A DNA stretch of 64,000 nucleotides from Microbacterium sp. (GCF_031179285.1 NZ_JAPSHY010000002.1:62001-126000), one strand, 5' to 3'. Positions 9,056 through 18,115 are shown, counted from the stretch's first letter. Program-made: numbers and translations. Notes: generated by a model not told the origin, from the letters alone.

Positions 9056-9427
9056 AAGATCGAACTCATCTTCGTGCCGGTGAGCGACGTGGATCGCTCG
9101 AAGGAGTTCTACGAGAGGGTCGGCTTCAACGCCCACCACGACCAGACACCCGTCGACGGGCTGCGATTCGTGTAGATGACGCCGCCGGGCTCCGCCTGTT
9201 CCATCGCATTCGGCACGGGTCTCGGCGGCGATCTCGAGCCCGGGATGCAGAACACGATCCAGGTCGTGGTTCCGGATGCCGACGAGGCGCTCGCGCGGCT
9301 GCGCGGGCCGGGCGTCGAGGCCGAAGGAGTGGACGAGCAAGCCTGGGGACGCTTCGTCACCTTCGACGATCCCGACGGCAACACCTGGACGCTGCAGCAG
9401 CTGCCCGACGACAGCGCCGAAGGCTGA
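9056..9427 (+). pseudogene. VOC/glyoxalase-family protein, broken by an in-frame TAG and lacking a start codon
   Basis: Frame 2 encodes KIELIFVPVSDVDRSKEFYERVGF, then a TAG at 9173-9175, then MTPPGSACSIAFGTGLG and so on to YTFDDPDGNTWTLQQ-like ending. Homologues in this family read RFVQMTPPGSA, so TAG replaces a CAG codon (single C-to-T change). The codon before KIEL is TGA rather than a start. Both defects together argue for a decayed gene rather than a single read error. The ORF track shows only the 83-residue tail (9176-9427). It sits between the response regulator and a repeat patch. Confidence 0.8.
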
Positions 9428-9482
9428 CTTCCGCGGGGATATGGTGGCTCGCGCTGAGCGTGGTGCTGCGCGGCGGCGCCCC

Positions 9483-9760
9483 GTGAGACCTCATTTCGAG
9501 CGTGAGACACCATGCCACGCGTGGTTCCTCACGCCGGATGTGTGGATTAGTGCGGAAAGTGGTGTCTCGAGCGGGAAGTTGCGTTTCGAGAGAGAGGTGG
9601 TGTCTCGCGTCGGACGTGATGCCTTGAGGCGGGCAACCTCGCGAGACCTCATTTCGAGCGTGAGACACCACGCCAGGCGTGGTTTCTCACGTCGGATGTG
9701 TGGATTCGCGCGGGACGTGGTGTCTCGAGCGGGAGATGATGTCTCGCGCTCCCCGCGTCC
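9483..9760. repeat. Intergenic tandem repeat (about 158-bp unit) with internal hairpins
   Basis: Two copies, starting near 9485 and 9643, share GAGACCTCATTTCGAGCGTG and about 100 further bases at high identity; the second copy is shortened. Inside the unit, GAGACACCA and its complement TGGTGTCTC recur in alternating orientation. In copy two a near-perfect hairpin (15-bp arms, one mismatch, one-base centre) spans 9660-9690. No convincing coding frame exists, and the region 9428-9800 holds no gene. I do not recognise the family. Confidence 0.75.
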
Positions 9761-9800
9761 CGAAATGCTCTCTCGTCACGGACAGCGAAGAGCAGGATGG

Positions 9801-11498
9801 TCAGGAATTCACTCGAATGATCTCCTGCTGGTACGGCGCGATGACGTCGCCGGAGATGCGCAGATCCAGCAGCAGGAACCGACGGGTGGCGGCATCCTCA
9901 CGCGTCCAGCTCTGGAGTCGGTCAAGGTCCGCCAGCGTCCGTACCACGACCCCCTCGGCACCGACGGCGGCGCCGAATGCCGCGAAATCCACCTCGGGAA
10001 TACGCATCGGTCCCTCGGCGAGGCCCTTGAGCCCATACAGGTTCACCTCGGCGCCATAGGCGGCATCGTTCCAGATCACGGCCATGCCTCGCCCTCCCGC
10101 GGCGCGGACCGCGGATTCGAGATCGGCGATCGCCATCAGGCCGCCGCCGTCACCCGAGGTCAACACGATCGTCGAGTCGCGCCGGGCGAGCGCCGCGCCC
10201 ACGACGCTCGGCCAGCCCTGTCCGATGGACTGGAACGCGGTGCCGACCATCATCATCCGGTCGGGTGCCGCCACCGGCCAGTACATGTTGGCCCAGCCGA
10301 TGAAGTGTCCGCCATCCGAGACGACGACCCGGTCTTCGGGCAGCAGCTCCGCGATGCGGCGGGCAGCTGAGCGGGGGTCGAGTCGGCCGTCGGGCGCGAG
10401 ATCGTCGCCCGGATCGTAGGAGCGCGCGGCAGACACGTCGACGCGGTCGCGCCACGCAGGCAGGTCCCGGGTGTGCGTGGATGCCGCCAGAGACACTTCC
10501 GGGAGCGGGCTGTCGTCGCCGTCGCGGAGCCGCGCGACGAGCGCCTCGGCGGCGAGGCGCGCATCCGCGCGGACGAAGCCGCCCACGTGGGGATGCGTGG
10601 CCGTGGGCGCGGTGTCGACCTGGAACACGCGGGTTCCCGGCGCGAACAATTCACCGAAACGCATCGTGAACTGATTCAGCGAGGCGCCGAAGACCACGGC
10701 GACGTCGGCCTCGCGCACGAGCGACATCGCGCCGTCCGCGCCGAAACCTCCGGTGACGCCGAGGTCGTGGTCCGGATCGGGGAAGACGCCTCGACCCAGA
10801 GCGGACGATGCCGTGAGGGCGCCGGTTGCGTCGGCGAGCGCTCCGAGCGCCTCGGAAGCGCCGGCCAGCCATGCCCCGCGGCCGGCCAGGAGGAACGGAC
10901 GCTCGGCGTCGCGCAGAGCCGCGGCGATCTCGTCGAGCATCCCTTCGGCGAACTCGCCCCTCGGCGCAAGCGGTTCGGGGATCCGTGGTGCCGGAGCCGC
11001 GGGAAGCACGCCGGCGTCGAGGGCCGCGACGTCGTAGGGGATGGCCAGCACGACGGGCACCCGGTAGGTGAGGGCGTGCTCGACGGCGATCACGGTGGTG
11101 GCGGCGGCATCCGCGCGTCCCACGGTATAGGTGCGGGCGCCCACAGCCGACGCGAGCGCGATCTGATCGACGTCCCAGGGGCGCGGACCCGACGTGGGCT
11201 CGTCACCGACGACGAGGACCAGCGGGACATGCGCCTGCACCGCCTCGGCGAGCGACGTGACGGTGTTCGTGAAGCCGGCGCCATAGGTCGACGTCGCGGC
11301 CGCGATCCGGCCGGAGGCGCGGCAATGCGCGTCGGCGGCGACGACGGCGCCTGCCTCGTGGCGGACCGCGGTGAAGACGGCATCCGTCTGCTTCTCGAGC
11401 GCGTCGAGGAAGTAGGCGTTGCCGTTGCCCATCACTCCGAAGACGGCGTCGATGTGCTGAGCGAGGGTGAGGGCGACGTGAGCGGAGACGGAGGGCAT
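9801..11498 (-). CDS. Thiamine diphosphate-dependent enzyme, acetolactate synthase-like
   Basis: This 565-residue ThDP enzyme has the three POX/AHAS domains: N-terminal pyrimidine-binding domain with the catalytic-type Glu in AVRHEAGAV (about residue 50), a central domain, and a C-terminal PP-binding domain with GDGGG...WND (metal/ThDP motif, about residue 435). It resembles acetolactate synthase large subunits and related decarboxylases, but no FAD or small-subunit partner is nearby, so the exact reaction is not assignable. The start at 11498 (MPSVSAHV) is chosen over upstream ATGs because it has an AAAGG-like Shine-Dalgarno and matches the domain boundary. It stands alone between the repeat patch and the ligase gene on the same strand. 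Confidence 0.75.
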   Translation of the reverse strand: MPSVSAHVALTLAQHIDAVFGVMGNGNAYFLDALEKQTDAVFTAVRHEAGAVVAADAHCRASGRIAAATSTYGAGFTNTVTSLAEAVQAHVPLVLVVGDEPTSGPRPWDVDQIALASAVGARTYTVGRADAAATTVIAVEHALTYRVPVVLAIPYDVAALDAGVLPAAPAPRIPEPLAPRGEFAEGMLDEIAAALRDAERPFLLAGRGAWLAGASEALGALADATGALTASSALGRGVFPDPDHDLGVTGGFGADGAMSLVREADVAVVFGASLNQFTMRFGELFAPGTRVFQVDTAPTATHPHVGGFVRADARLAAEALVARLRDGDDSPLPEVSLAASTHTRDLPAWRDRVDVSAARSYDPGDDLAPDGRLDPRSAARRIAELLPEDRVVVSDGGHFIGWANMYWPVAAPDRMMMVGTAFQSIGQGWPSVVGAALARRDSTIVLTSGDGGGLMAIADLESAVRAAGGRGMAVIWNDAAYGAEVNLYGLKGLAEGPMRIPEVDFAAFGAAVGAEGVVVRTLADLDRLQSWTREDAATRRFLLLDLRISGDVIAPYQQEIIRVNS

Positions 11499-11574
11499 GG
11501 AGAAGCCTTTCGAGACGGACGGAGAACGATGGGATCCGTATGTGTCTCGCCCCCGCATCATCGCTGGGCGCTTC

Positions 11575-11610
11575 GTGCCCCTTTTTCGGGCACCGGCGTC
11601 GCTGCGCCGG
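11575..11610 (-). terminator. Double hairpin downstream of the ligase gene
   Basis: Two stem-loops lie back to back: GTGCCC/GGGCAC around a CTTTTTC loop and CCGGCG/CGCCGG around TCGCTG. They follow the ligase stop codon on the minus strand and precede the ThDP enzyme gene, so they probably terminate ligase transcription. Confidence 0.55.
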
Positions 11611-11637
11611 ACACTCCCAGTCTAGCCGCGGCGTCGC

Positions 11638-13161
11638 TCAGCCGCGGAGCAGCGCGCGAAGCGTCAGGATGGTGTCGGCGTCGGCCGCGCTCTTGTCGGC
11701 CCGATACTGCTTCACGCGGGCGAAGCGCAGCGCGATACCGCCGGGGTAGCGCGGCGAACGCTGGACCCCGTCGATCGCGATCTCGACGACGATCTCGGGG
11801 CGGAGGAAGACGGCGGGACCGCTGCGGTGTGTCTCGAGCGCAGGGAAGGTCTCGGTCTGCCAGCGGAGCAGTTCATCGGTCAGCCCTTTGAACGTCTTTC
11901 CGACCATGACGAACCCGCCCGGTTCTCCGAACTCGCCTTCCGGATCGAGAGCACCCAGGTGGATGTTCGACAGCCACCCGCGACGACGGCCCGAGCCCCA
12001 CTCGGCGGCGAGTACGACGAGGTCGTAGGTGTGCACGGGTTTGACCTTGACCCACGACTTGCCTCGGCGACCGGCGGTGTACGGCGAGCCGGTGGCCTTG
12101 ATGACAACGCCCTCGTGCCCGGCGGCCAGAGCCTCGCGGGAGAGCTGCTCGGCTGCCTCGGCGTCGTCAGTGACGATGCCCGGCATCCGCCAGTCTCGTG
12201 CGACGCGGTCGAGTTCTGCGAGGCGCACCGACAGCGGCTCGTCGATGAGGTCGCGCCCGTCGACGTGCAGGACGTCGAAGAACCAGGGGCGGAGCACCAG
12301 TTCGCGAGCGACATCCGCACCGAAGCGCGACATCGTCTCCTGGAAGGGGCGGGGCCCGCCGTCCTCATCGAGTGACAGCGTCTCGCCGTCGAGGATGAGA
12401 TCGTGGGCGGGAAGGGTCCGCACGATCTCGACGATCTCGGGGACGCGGTGTGTGACATCGGCGAGACTGCGGGTGTAGACGCCGACCTCATCGCCCCGGC
12501 GGTGCACCTGGATGCGGGCTCCGTCGAGCTTGTACTCCACCGAGGCCTCGCCGGTGATCTCCAGCGCTGCCGTCGGGGTCGCGGCGGTGGCGGCGAGCAT
12601 GGGAAGCACCGGTCTGCCCACCACCAGACCGACGGCGTTGAGATCTTCTTCCGTTCCGGTCAGCGCGAGCAGCGCTGTCTCGCCGAGGTCGCCGGACAGC
12701 ATCGCCGCCCGCCGGACGGATGCCGGTGCACGCCCGGACGCACGGGCGATCGCGTCGACGAGGACCCCGGCCAGAGCCCCGGTGCGCAGCTCGCCGAGCA
12801 TGGCACGAGCGAGGAAGTCCCATTCCGGTGCGGTGGCGCGCGATGCGAGGTCGCCGAGCCGGGCGCTTCTGGCGGCATTCGAGCCAGTGCCCGATGACGC
12901 CGCGAGTGCGGTGAGAGCGGCATCCACGTCGGAGATCGTCAGCGTCGCCGCGACCGCGTGCGAGACGTCGAGGGCGGCGATGCCGCGCCAGCCGACTCCG
13001 AGTCGCCCTTGGCGCGGGCTCGCGAGCAGAAGTCCGGTCAGCGGAAGGATGTCGTCAGTCTCGGCCCGCTCGAGCAGCCGGGCGAGCGCGTCGATCTTCG
13101 CCAGCCGCGACGACGTGGCCGTGACCTCGTCGGCCGTGGCGACCAGCTCGGAGAGCATCAT
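11638..13161 (-). CDS. ligB: ATP-dependent DNA ligase (LigB type)
   Basis: This is a 507-residue ligase. An N-terminal DNA-binding domain (residues 1-200) precedes the adenylation domain with nucleotidyl-transfer motif I YKLDGARI (catalytic Lys near residue 212), motif III LDGETL, motif IV, motif V VVIKATGSPY and GRRGKSWVKVKP, followed by the OB domain. Length equals mycobacterial LigB. The track extends the frame to 13686, but coding character stops at MMLSELVATADEV (ATG 13161/13158). It seals nicks using ATP and is accessory to the NAD-dependent LigA expected elsewhere. It is transcribed alone; a 340-bp gene-free spacer lies upstream. Confidence 0.92.
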   Translation of the reverse strand: MMLSELVATADEVTATSSRLAKIDALARLLERAETDDILPLTGLLLASPRQGRLGVGWRGIAALDVSHAVAATLTISDVDAALTALAASSGTGSNAARSARLGDLASRATAPEWDFLARAMLGELRTGALAGVLVDAIARASGRAPASVRRAAMLSGDLGETALLALTGTEEDLNAVGLVVGRPVLPMLAATAATPTAALEITGEASVEYKLDGARIQVHRRGDEVGVYTRSLADVTHRVPEIVEIVRTLPAHDLILDGETLSLDEDGGPRPFQETMSRFGADVARELVLRPWFFDVLHVDGRDLIDEPLSVRLAELDRVARDWRMPGIVTDDAEAAEQLSREALAAGHEGVVIKATGSPYTAGRRGKSWVKVKPVHTYDLVVLAAEWGSGRRRGWLSNIHLGALDPEGEFGEPGGFVMVGKTFKGLTDELLRWQTETFPALETHRSGPAVFLRPEIVVEIAIDGVQRSPRYPGGIALRFARVKQYRADKSAADADTILTLRALLRG

Positions 13162-13230
13162 CCCGAAAGTCTCGCATCGGCCACCGACATCGGCGAAGGG
13201 GTTGCGCCGAGGTCCCGGGTCCGGCAAGCG

Positions 13231-13290
13231 ATGGAAGAAGGAAGATGCCGGTTGTCGGGCGTCAGGACCGACGTTCGCCTTCTTCCGTGG
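13231..13290. repeat. 60-bp hairpin element, copy 1
   Basis: This imperfect palindrome has arms GGAAGAAGGAAGATGCCGG and a complementary GACGTTCGCCTTCTTCC. The same 60-bp layout recurs at 26428-26487 (about 44 of 60 bases identical, no gaps), where the arms differ but still pair. It lies in the gene-free stretch 13162-13501 between the crotonase gene and the ligase gene; nothing else is recognisable there. Confidence 0.65.
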
Positions 13291-13501
13291 CGTGCAGTAC
13301 CGGCCGTGGCGTGTAGAAGCGGATGCCGGGATCGACACGGCCTGTCGGCCCGACTCGCCGCGCCGGAGGCGCACACGAGTCAGGAAAAGCCGGCACCACC
13401 GAGCGGTGCAGCCGCGGAAAACCGGGCATCGGACCGGGCTCGGACGGCATCCTTCCTGAATCATCGGCGCGAGGTCTGAGCGCCGGACAGAGTCGGCCCA
13501 T

Positions 13502-14272
13502 TCAATGCCCGCGGAACTCCGGCTTGCGCTTCTCCTGGAACGCGGCGAACCCCTCGCGGTAGTCGTCGGTGTCGCAGAGCGCGGCCTGGGCGGCGTTCTC
13601 GATGTCGATCGATTCCCAGAGCGCGAGACGCTCATCGCGGATGCGGGCGATGAGGCGTTTGCTCGCCAGGAACGCCGCCGTGGCACCTCGCGCGACGGTC
13701 GCGGCGGCGGTCTCGGTCGCCGCGACCACCTCGTCGTCGGGGAACACGCGGGAGAACAGCCCCGAAGCGACCGCCTCGCTGCCGCTCATCAGACGGCCCG
13801 TGTAGATGAGGTCGAGCGCCTTGTGGGCTCCCAGCCGCTCGAGGAACAGGGCATGTCCGCCCGAGTCCAGCGTCGCGCCGAGCGCGGCGAACGGCGACCC
13901 GATCTTCGCGCCCTCACCGACGTACACGACGTCCGTCGCGATCAGCAGACCGAGTCCGACGCCGAGGCAGGGGCCGTGGGCGATCGCGAACGTGGGCGCG
14001 GGAAAACGAGACATGCGCTGCAGCAGGGGAGTGACGAGACCGCCGAGATAGCCGATCACGTCGTCATCCCGGGGATCGACGCCTGAGATGTCGCGCCCCG
14101 CGCAGAACGCACGGCCCTCGCCGCGCAGCACGAGCGCACGCACTCCTTCCGCCTCGGCATCGTCATACGCTCGGACGAGGTCTGTCAGCGCGGTCTCGTC
14201 GAGCGCGTTGAGTTTCGCCGGAGCGTTCAACACGACGGTGGCGACCCCGTCGGCGACGGTGAGATCGATCAT
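13502..14272 (-). CDS. paaG: Crotonase-family enzyme of phenylacetate catabolism, PaaG-like
   Basis: This 256-residue enoyl-CoA hydratase/isomerase has oxyanion-hole segments FCAGRDISG and IAHGPCLGVGLG, and the Asp-containing FAALGATLDSGG where PaaG isomerases carry the catalytic Asp instead of the two hydratase Glu residues. That supports 1,2-epoxyphenylacetyl-CoA isomerase (PaaG) rather than a simple hydratase. Start ATG 14272 has GGAG five bases upstream; the GTG at 14308 would overlap paaE and is unlikely. It is the last gene of the paaABCDE transcription unit, about 30 bp after paaE, which fits isomerisation of the product of the PaaABCE monooxygenase. Confidence 0.8.
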   Translation of the reverse strand: MIDLTVADGVATVVLNAPAKLNALDETALTDLVRAYDDAEAEGVRALVLRGEGRAFCAGRDISGVDPRDDDVIGYLGGLVTPLLQRMSRFPAPTFAIAHGPCLGVGLGLLIATDVVYVGEGAKIGSPFAALGATLDSGGHALFLERLGAHKALDLIYTGRLMSGSEAVASGLFSRVFPDDEVVAATETAAATVARGATAAFLASKRLIARIRDERLALWESIDIENAAQAALCDTDDYREGFAAFQEKRKPEFRGH

Positions 14273-14304
14273 GCAGGCTCCATTCGTGCGAGAAGGTCGC
14301 AGGG

Positions 14305-15468
14305 TCACACGTCGTAGTCGACGACGACGCGGTCGCTGGTGGGGTGCGACTGGCAGGTCAGCACGAAACCCCGCTCGAGCTCATCAGGCTCGAGGGCGTA
14401 GTTCTCGGTCATCGTGACGCTTCCCTCCACCACTCGCGCTCGGCAGGTGCCGCACACGCCGCCGGCACACGCGAACGGTGCGTCCGGCCGCACGCGAAGT
14501 GCGGCGTTCAGCACCGACTCGTGCGCGTCGACCGGGCTCTCGACCGTCGACGAGACCCCGTCGAGGGTCACCTCGATCTGCACGGTCCGGTCTCCGCTGC
14601 GCACCCGCACCGGACGGGCGGCCCGCGCCGGCTCGTCGCCGGTGGTGAAGAGCTCGAAGCGGACGTGGGATCGGTCGACGCCCACATCGCTGAGCACTTG
14701 GCGGCACATGTCGACGAGAGCGAGCGGACCGCAGAGGAACCATTCGTCGACGCTCGACGGCGGGATCAGTGCGCCGAGGATCGTCCGCAGCTTCTCCTCA
14801 TCGATCCGCCCCGACAGCACGGGAGCGGTCCGCTGCTCGCGTGAGAGCACGTGGTGCAGGGTGAGGCGGGAGGGGAACCGGTCCTTGAGGTCGGCGAGGT
14901 CCTCGAGGAACATCACGTCGAGCGTCGAACGGTTCGTGTACAGCAGCGTGAAGCGCGACGTGTTCGATCGGGACAGCACGGTGTGTGCGAGTGCCATCAG
15001 CGGCGTGATGCCGGAACCGGCCGCGATGCCGACGATGTGCCGATCATCGAGGCCGTCCAGCCCCGACGTGAAGGTGCCCTGGGGGCTCATCACGTCGATC
15101 CGATATCCCGGATGCAATCCGGTCTGCGCCCAGGTCGAGAACAGTCCGCCCTCGTCGCGCTTCACCGCGACGCTGAGCCGCGTGTCGCCTTCGTCGGAGC
15201 GATGCTCCGGCGGGCGGCAGAGCGAGTACGAGCGGCGCACCTCGGTGCCCTCGAGTGTGGTCCGCAACGCCACGTACTGCCCCGGCAGATAGTCGTATTC
15301 CTCGGCCAGCGCCGCGGGGACGGTGAAGGTGACCTCGACAGCGTCATCGGTCAGCGGTCGCACGCTCTCCACCGTCAGGGTGTGAAAGCGGGCGCGCTTC
15401 TTCGTCGGCACGACGAAGGGCCGACGCGGGGCGGGCGCGGTTGCCGGGGGAGCGGCGAAAAGCGACAT
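14305..15468 (-). CDS. paaE: Phenylacetyl-CoA monooxygenase reductase PaaE
   Basis: This 387-residue reductase has an FAD-binding domain with RRSYSLCRPP, an NAD(P)H-binding domain with GIAAGSGITPLMA, and a C-terminal plant-type 2Fe-2S ferredoxin domain with CAGGVCGTC plus a fourth Cys in LTCQSHP. It passes electrons from NADPH to the PaaA di-iron centre. The start at 15468 (MSLFAAPP) lies one base after the paaD stop codon; the longer track ORF is not used. Order paaABCDE is canonical. Confidence 0.95.
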   Translation of the reverse strand: MSLFAAPPATAPAPRRPFVVPTKKRARFHTLTVESVRPLTDDAVEVTFTVPAALAEEYDYLPGQYVALRTTLEGTEVRRSYSLCRPPEHRSDEGDTRLSVAVKRDEGGLFSTWAQTGLHPGYRIDVMSPQGTFTSGLDGLDDRHIVGIAAGSGITPLMALAHTVLSRSNTSRFTLLYTNRSTLDVMFLEDLADLKDRFPSRLTLHHVLSREQRTAPVLSGRIDEEKLRTILGALIPPSSVDEWFLCGPLALVDMCRQVLSDVGVDRSHVRFELFTTGDEPARAARPVRVRSGDRTVQIEVTLDGVSSTVESPVDAHESVLNAALRVRPDAPFACAGGVCGTCRARVVEGSVTMTENYALEPDELERGFVLTCQSHPTSDRVVVDYDV

Positions 15469-15469
15469 G

Positions 15470-15961
15470 TCAGTGCACCTTGAAGTGGTCGAACGGCTCG
15501 AGGCATGCACGACACTCGAAGAGGGACTTGCAGGACGTCGAACCGAATCGGGAGACCTCTCGCGTGTCGAGCGAGCCGCAGCGGGGGCAGCGGACGCTGA
15601 TCGCGAGCCGGATGGGGCCGGACGGCACCGCGGCCCGGCCGGATGGCGGTGCGATGCCGTACTCGGTGAGCTTGCGCTTGCCGGCATCCGTCATCCAGTC
15701 CGTCGTCCATGCCGGAGACAGCACCAGTCGCACCTCGACGTGGTCGAAGCCTGCCGAGGTCAGCGCGAGGACCACGTCGTCGCGGATCGCGTCCATCGCC
15801 GGGCAGCCGCTGTAGGTGGGGGTGATGTCGACGTGCACCGCATCGCCGGTGAACTCGACGCGGCGCAGCACTCCCAGATCCTCGATCGTGAGAACCGGCA
15901 CCTCGGGATCGGCGACCGCCGCCGCGATCGTCCAGGCGCGCTCCTGCTCGCGGGTCACCAT
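15470..15961 (-). CDS. paaD: PaaD, iron-sulfur/maturation protein of the phenylacetyl-CoA epoxidase
   Basis: This 163-residue protein has an N-terminal MIP18/DUF59-like domain (DPEVPVLTIEDLGVLRRV, SGCPAMDAIRDDV) and a C-terminal zinc-ribbon-like part with CPRCGS and SLFECRACLEPF. PaaD is required for the Paa monooxygenase, probably in metal-cluster assembly. It overlaps paaC by 7 nt (ATGGTGA) and is followed one base later by paaE, so translation is coupled. Confidence 0.93.
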   Translation of the reverse strand: MVTREQERAWTIAAAVADPEVPVLTIEDLGVLRRVEFTGDAVHVDITPTYSGCPAMDAIRDDVVLALTSAGFDHVEVRLVLSPAWTTDWMTDAGKRKLTEYGIAPPSGRAAVPSGPIRLAISVRCPRCGSLDTREVSRFGSTSCKSLFECRACLEPFDHFKVH

Positions 15962-16785
15962 GTCGCTCCCGGATGCCGCCGGGCGAGCACCTGCATCTCG
16001 GCGAGGATATGGCCGAGCGCGGACGCGTGCGAGCCGTGCCGGCCGCCGGCCGACGAGGCGGCCACCGACGGGATGGCGAGTTCCGCCTCGGTAAACACCG
16101 TCTCGACGACGGCGTCGAAGCCGGCTCGGAGTGCCGACGGCCGCACGGCCGCGTCGCCGAGACGCTCGATCAGGTCGTCGTCACGGAACAGTTCGTCGAC
16201 GTACGGCCAGACATCGCCGACGGCACGCGTGATTCGGCGGCGCGATTCGTCGGTGCCGCCCGCGAGTCGCAGCATCCACTGCACGCTGTGATCACGGTGG
16301 TAGTCGACCTCTTTGATGGCCTTCTCGGCGATCGCGGCGATCGTCGCGTCACTGCTGGAGCGAAGGGCCGAGTAGAGCTCGAACATGTAGGTCGCCACGA
16401 CGAACTGACGGGCGATGGTCTGCGCGAAGTCGCCGTTCGGCTGCTGCACGATCCACGCGCAGCGGAACTCCGGCTCGTCGCGGAAGTAGGCCAGGTCGTC
16501 CTCGCTGCGCCCGTCGAACGACCCGGCGAAGTGCAGCAGCGAGCGGGCGTGTCCGAGCAGATCCAGGGCGATGTTGCCGAGCGCGACATCCTCTTCGAGC
16601 TCCGGCGCCCGAGAGATCCAGGCACCGAGCTGCTGAGACAGGATGAGCGCGTCGTCGCCCAGCCGCAACGCATACTCGGCGATGTCGGGGGACGTCGCTC
16701 GCGTGCCGGCTCCCGCCAGCTCCTGCGCGAGGCGGAGCTCCTCGACCATCACGTCGCCGTGCGGCGAATCGATCTGCTCGCTCAC
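15955..16785 (-). CDS. paaC: Phenylacetyl-CoA epoxidase structural subunit PaaC
   Basis: This 276-residue ferritin-like protein is related to PaaA but catalytically inactive, and forms the heterodimer scaffold with PaaA. Typical segments are LGDDALILSQQLGAWI, DVALGNIALDLLGHAR and EVDYHRDHSVQW. It starts at a GTG whose GTGA overlaps the paaB stop, and overlaps paaD at its 3' end. Confidence 0.94.
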   Translation of the reverse strand: MSEQIDSPHGDVMVEELRLAQELAGAGTRATSPDIAEYALRLGDDALILSQQLGAWISRAPELEEDVALGNIALDLLGHARSLLHFAGSFDGRSEDDLAYFRDEPEFRCAWIVQQPNGDFAQTIARQFVVATYMFELYSALRSSSDATIAAIAEKAIKEVDYHRDHSVQWMLRLAGGTDESRRRITRAVGDVWPYVDELFRDDDLIERLGDAAVRPSALRAGFDAVVETVFTEAELAIPSVAASSAGGRHGSHASALGHILAEMQVLARRHPGATW

Positions 16786-17090
16786 AGGTGGGGCACCCCC
16801 TCGGAGGCGGTGTAGTAGACGGCATGCCGGTAGTTCTTGCCCGCGGGGCTCTCGAAGTAGGCGCCCTTCGCGTCGGGGTCACTGGTCGTGATCGCCTCGG
16901 CGGGTGCCACCCAGATCGACACGCCCTCGCCCCGGCGGGTGTACAGGTCGCGGGCGTTGCGGATGGCCATGTCGGCGTCCGGCGCGTGCAGCGAGCCGAC
17001 GTGCACGTGGCTGAGACCGCGATTGGCACGGACGAAGACCTCCCAGAGGGGCCACGGCTCGGATTCGTCTGTGCCGGGGGTCGCCATCAT
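16782..17090 (-). CDS. paaB: Phenylacetyl-CoA epoxidase subunit PaaB
   Basis: This 102-residue small subunit has [44 protein letters not shown] and a [12 protein letters not shown] ending, the hallmark PaaB pattern. PaaB bridges PaaAC heterodimers. The ORF track begins far upstream; the real start is ATG 17090 (MMATPG), whose ATGA overlaps the paaA stop. Confidence 0.94.
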   Translation of the reverse strand: MMATPGTDESEPWPLWEVFVRANRGLSHVHVGSLHAPDADMAIRNARDLYTRRGEGVSIWVAPAEAITTSDPDAKGAYFESPAGKNYRHAVYYTASEGVPHL

Positions 17091-18064
17091 GCCACCGCCG
17101 GGGCCGTGGCGGCCTTCTTGCGCGCATACTCGGCAGCGGCCTCGCGCACCCACGCGCCTTCCTCCTGCGCGGTGCGACGACGCTCCAGGCGCTCGGCGTT
17201 GCACGGCCCGTTTCCGCGGAGCACCTCGAAGAACTCGTCCCAGTCGATCTCGCCCATCTCGTACCGGCCGGTCTCCTCGTCGAAACGCAGTTCGGGGTCG
17301 GGGAGGGTCACGCCGAGGATCTCGGCCTGCGGCACGAGCATGCTCACGAAGCGCTGGCGGAGGTCGTCGTTGGAGAACCGCTTGATCTTCCATGCCATCG
17401 ACTGCGCCGAGTTCGGCGACTGATCATCCGGCGGGCCGAACATCGCAAGGCTCGGCCAGTACCAGCGGTTCACGGCATCCTGCGCCATCGCGCGCTGCTC
17501 ATCGGTGCCCTGCATGAGGGTGAGCAGGATCTCGAACCCCTGACGCTGATGGAAGGACTCCTCTTTGCAGACGCGCACCATCGCTCGGCCGTACGGCCCG
17601 TACGAGGCCCGGCACAGCGGCACCTGGTTGCAGATGGCAGCGCCGTCGACGAGCCAGCCGATGGCGCCCATGTCGGCCCAGGTGGGCGTCGGATAGTTGA
17701 AGATCGACGAGTACTTCGCCTTGCCGGAGATGAGTTGATCCATCATCTCGTCGCGCGTGATCCCGAGGGTCTGCGCCGCGGAATAGAGGTAGAGCCCGTG
17801 TCCCGCCTCATCCTGCACTTTGGCGAGGAGGATGGCCTTGCGTTTCAGGCTCGGCGCCCGGGTGATCCAGTTGCCCTCGGGCTGCATGCCGATGATCTCG
17901 GAGTGCGCGTGCTGCGAGATCTGCCGGATGAGCGTCTTGCGATACGCGTCCGGCATCCAGTCGCGGGGTTCGATGCGTTGCTCGTGCGCGATGAGGTCAT
18001 CGAAGAGGCGCTGTTGCTCGGATGTGTCTTCCGCGACGAGAGAGAGGTCTGCGGGGCTGGTCAT
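17087..18064 (-). CDS. paaA: Phenylacetyl-CoA epoxidase catalytic subunit PaaA
   Basis: This 325-residue ferritin-like di-iron subunit has carboxylate/His ligand segments such as [16 protein letters not shown] and [14 protein letters not shown], both with ExxH-type motifs. It catalyses O2-dependent epoxidation of phenylacetyl-CoA. The start at ATG 18064 has AGGAG seven bases upstream. It is the first gene of paaABCDE-paaG; the 5' region carries a PaaR-like palindrome and no other upstream gene on that strand. Confidence 0.96.
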   Translation of the reverse strand: MTSPADLSLVAEDTSEQQRLFDDLIAHEQRIEPRDWMPDAYRKTLIRQISQHAHSEIIGMQPEGNWITRAPSLKRKAILLAKVQDEAGHGLYLYSAAQTLGITRDEMMDQLISGKAKYSSIFNYPTPTWADMGAIGWLVDGAAICNQVPLCRASYGPYGRAMVRVCKEESFHQRQGFEILLTLMQGTDEQRAMAQDAVNRWYWPSLAMFGPPDDQSPNSAQSMAWKIKRFSNDDLRQRFVSMLVPQAEILGVTLPDPELRFDEETGRYEMGEIDWDEFFEVLRGNGPCNAERLERRRTAQEEGAWVREAAAEYARKKAATAPAVA

Positions 18065-18093
18065 CGTCGACTCCTGTGCGCTCGGGGCTCTTT

Positions 18094-18115
18094 ACTGACC
18101 GATCGTTAAGTTATT
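18094..18115 (-). promoter_or_regulatory. PaaR (TetR)-like operator upstream of paaA
   Basis: A 22-bp imperfect palindrome begins ACTGACCGATCG and ends AAGTTATT. From memory, corynebacterial PaaR sites follow ACTNACCGNNCGNNCGGTNAGT; the left half here matches fully and the right half partly. It lies about 30 bp upstream of the paaA start. A TetR gene at 35615 is a candidate binder. Confidence 0.55.

Noticed and set aside
9173-9175. Programmed readthrough or recoded TAG in the VOC gene
   Set aside because: No recoding signal is evident, and the start codon is also missing, so decay is simpler.
9428-9800. CRISPR array
   Set aside because: Two long divergent units with no regular short repeat-spacer pattern and no cas genes.
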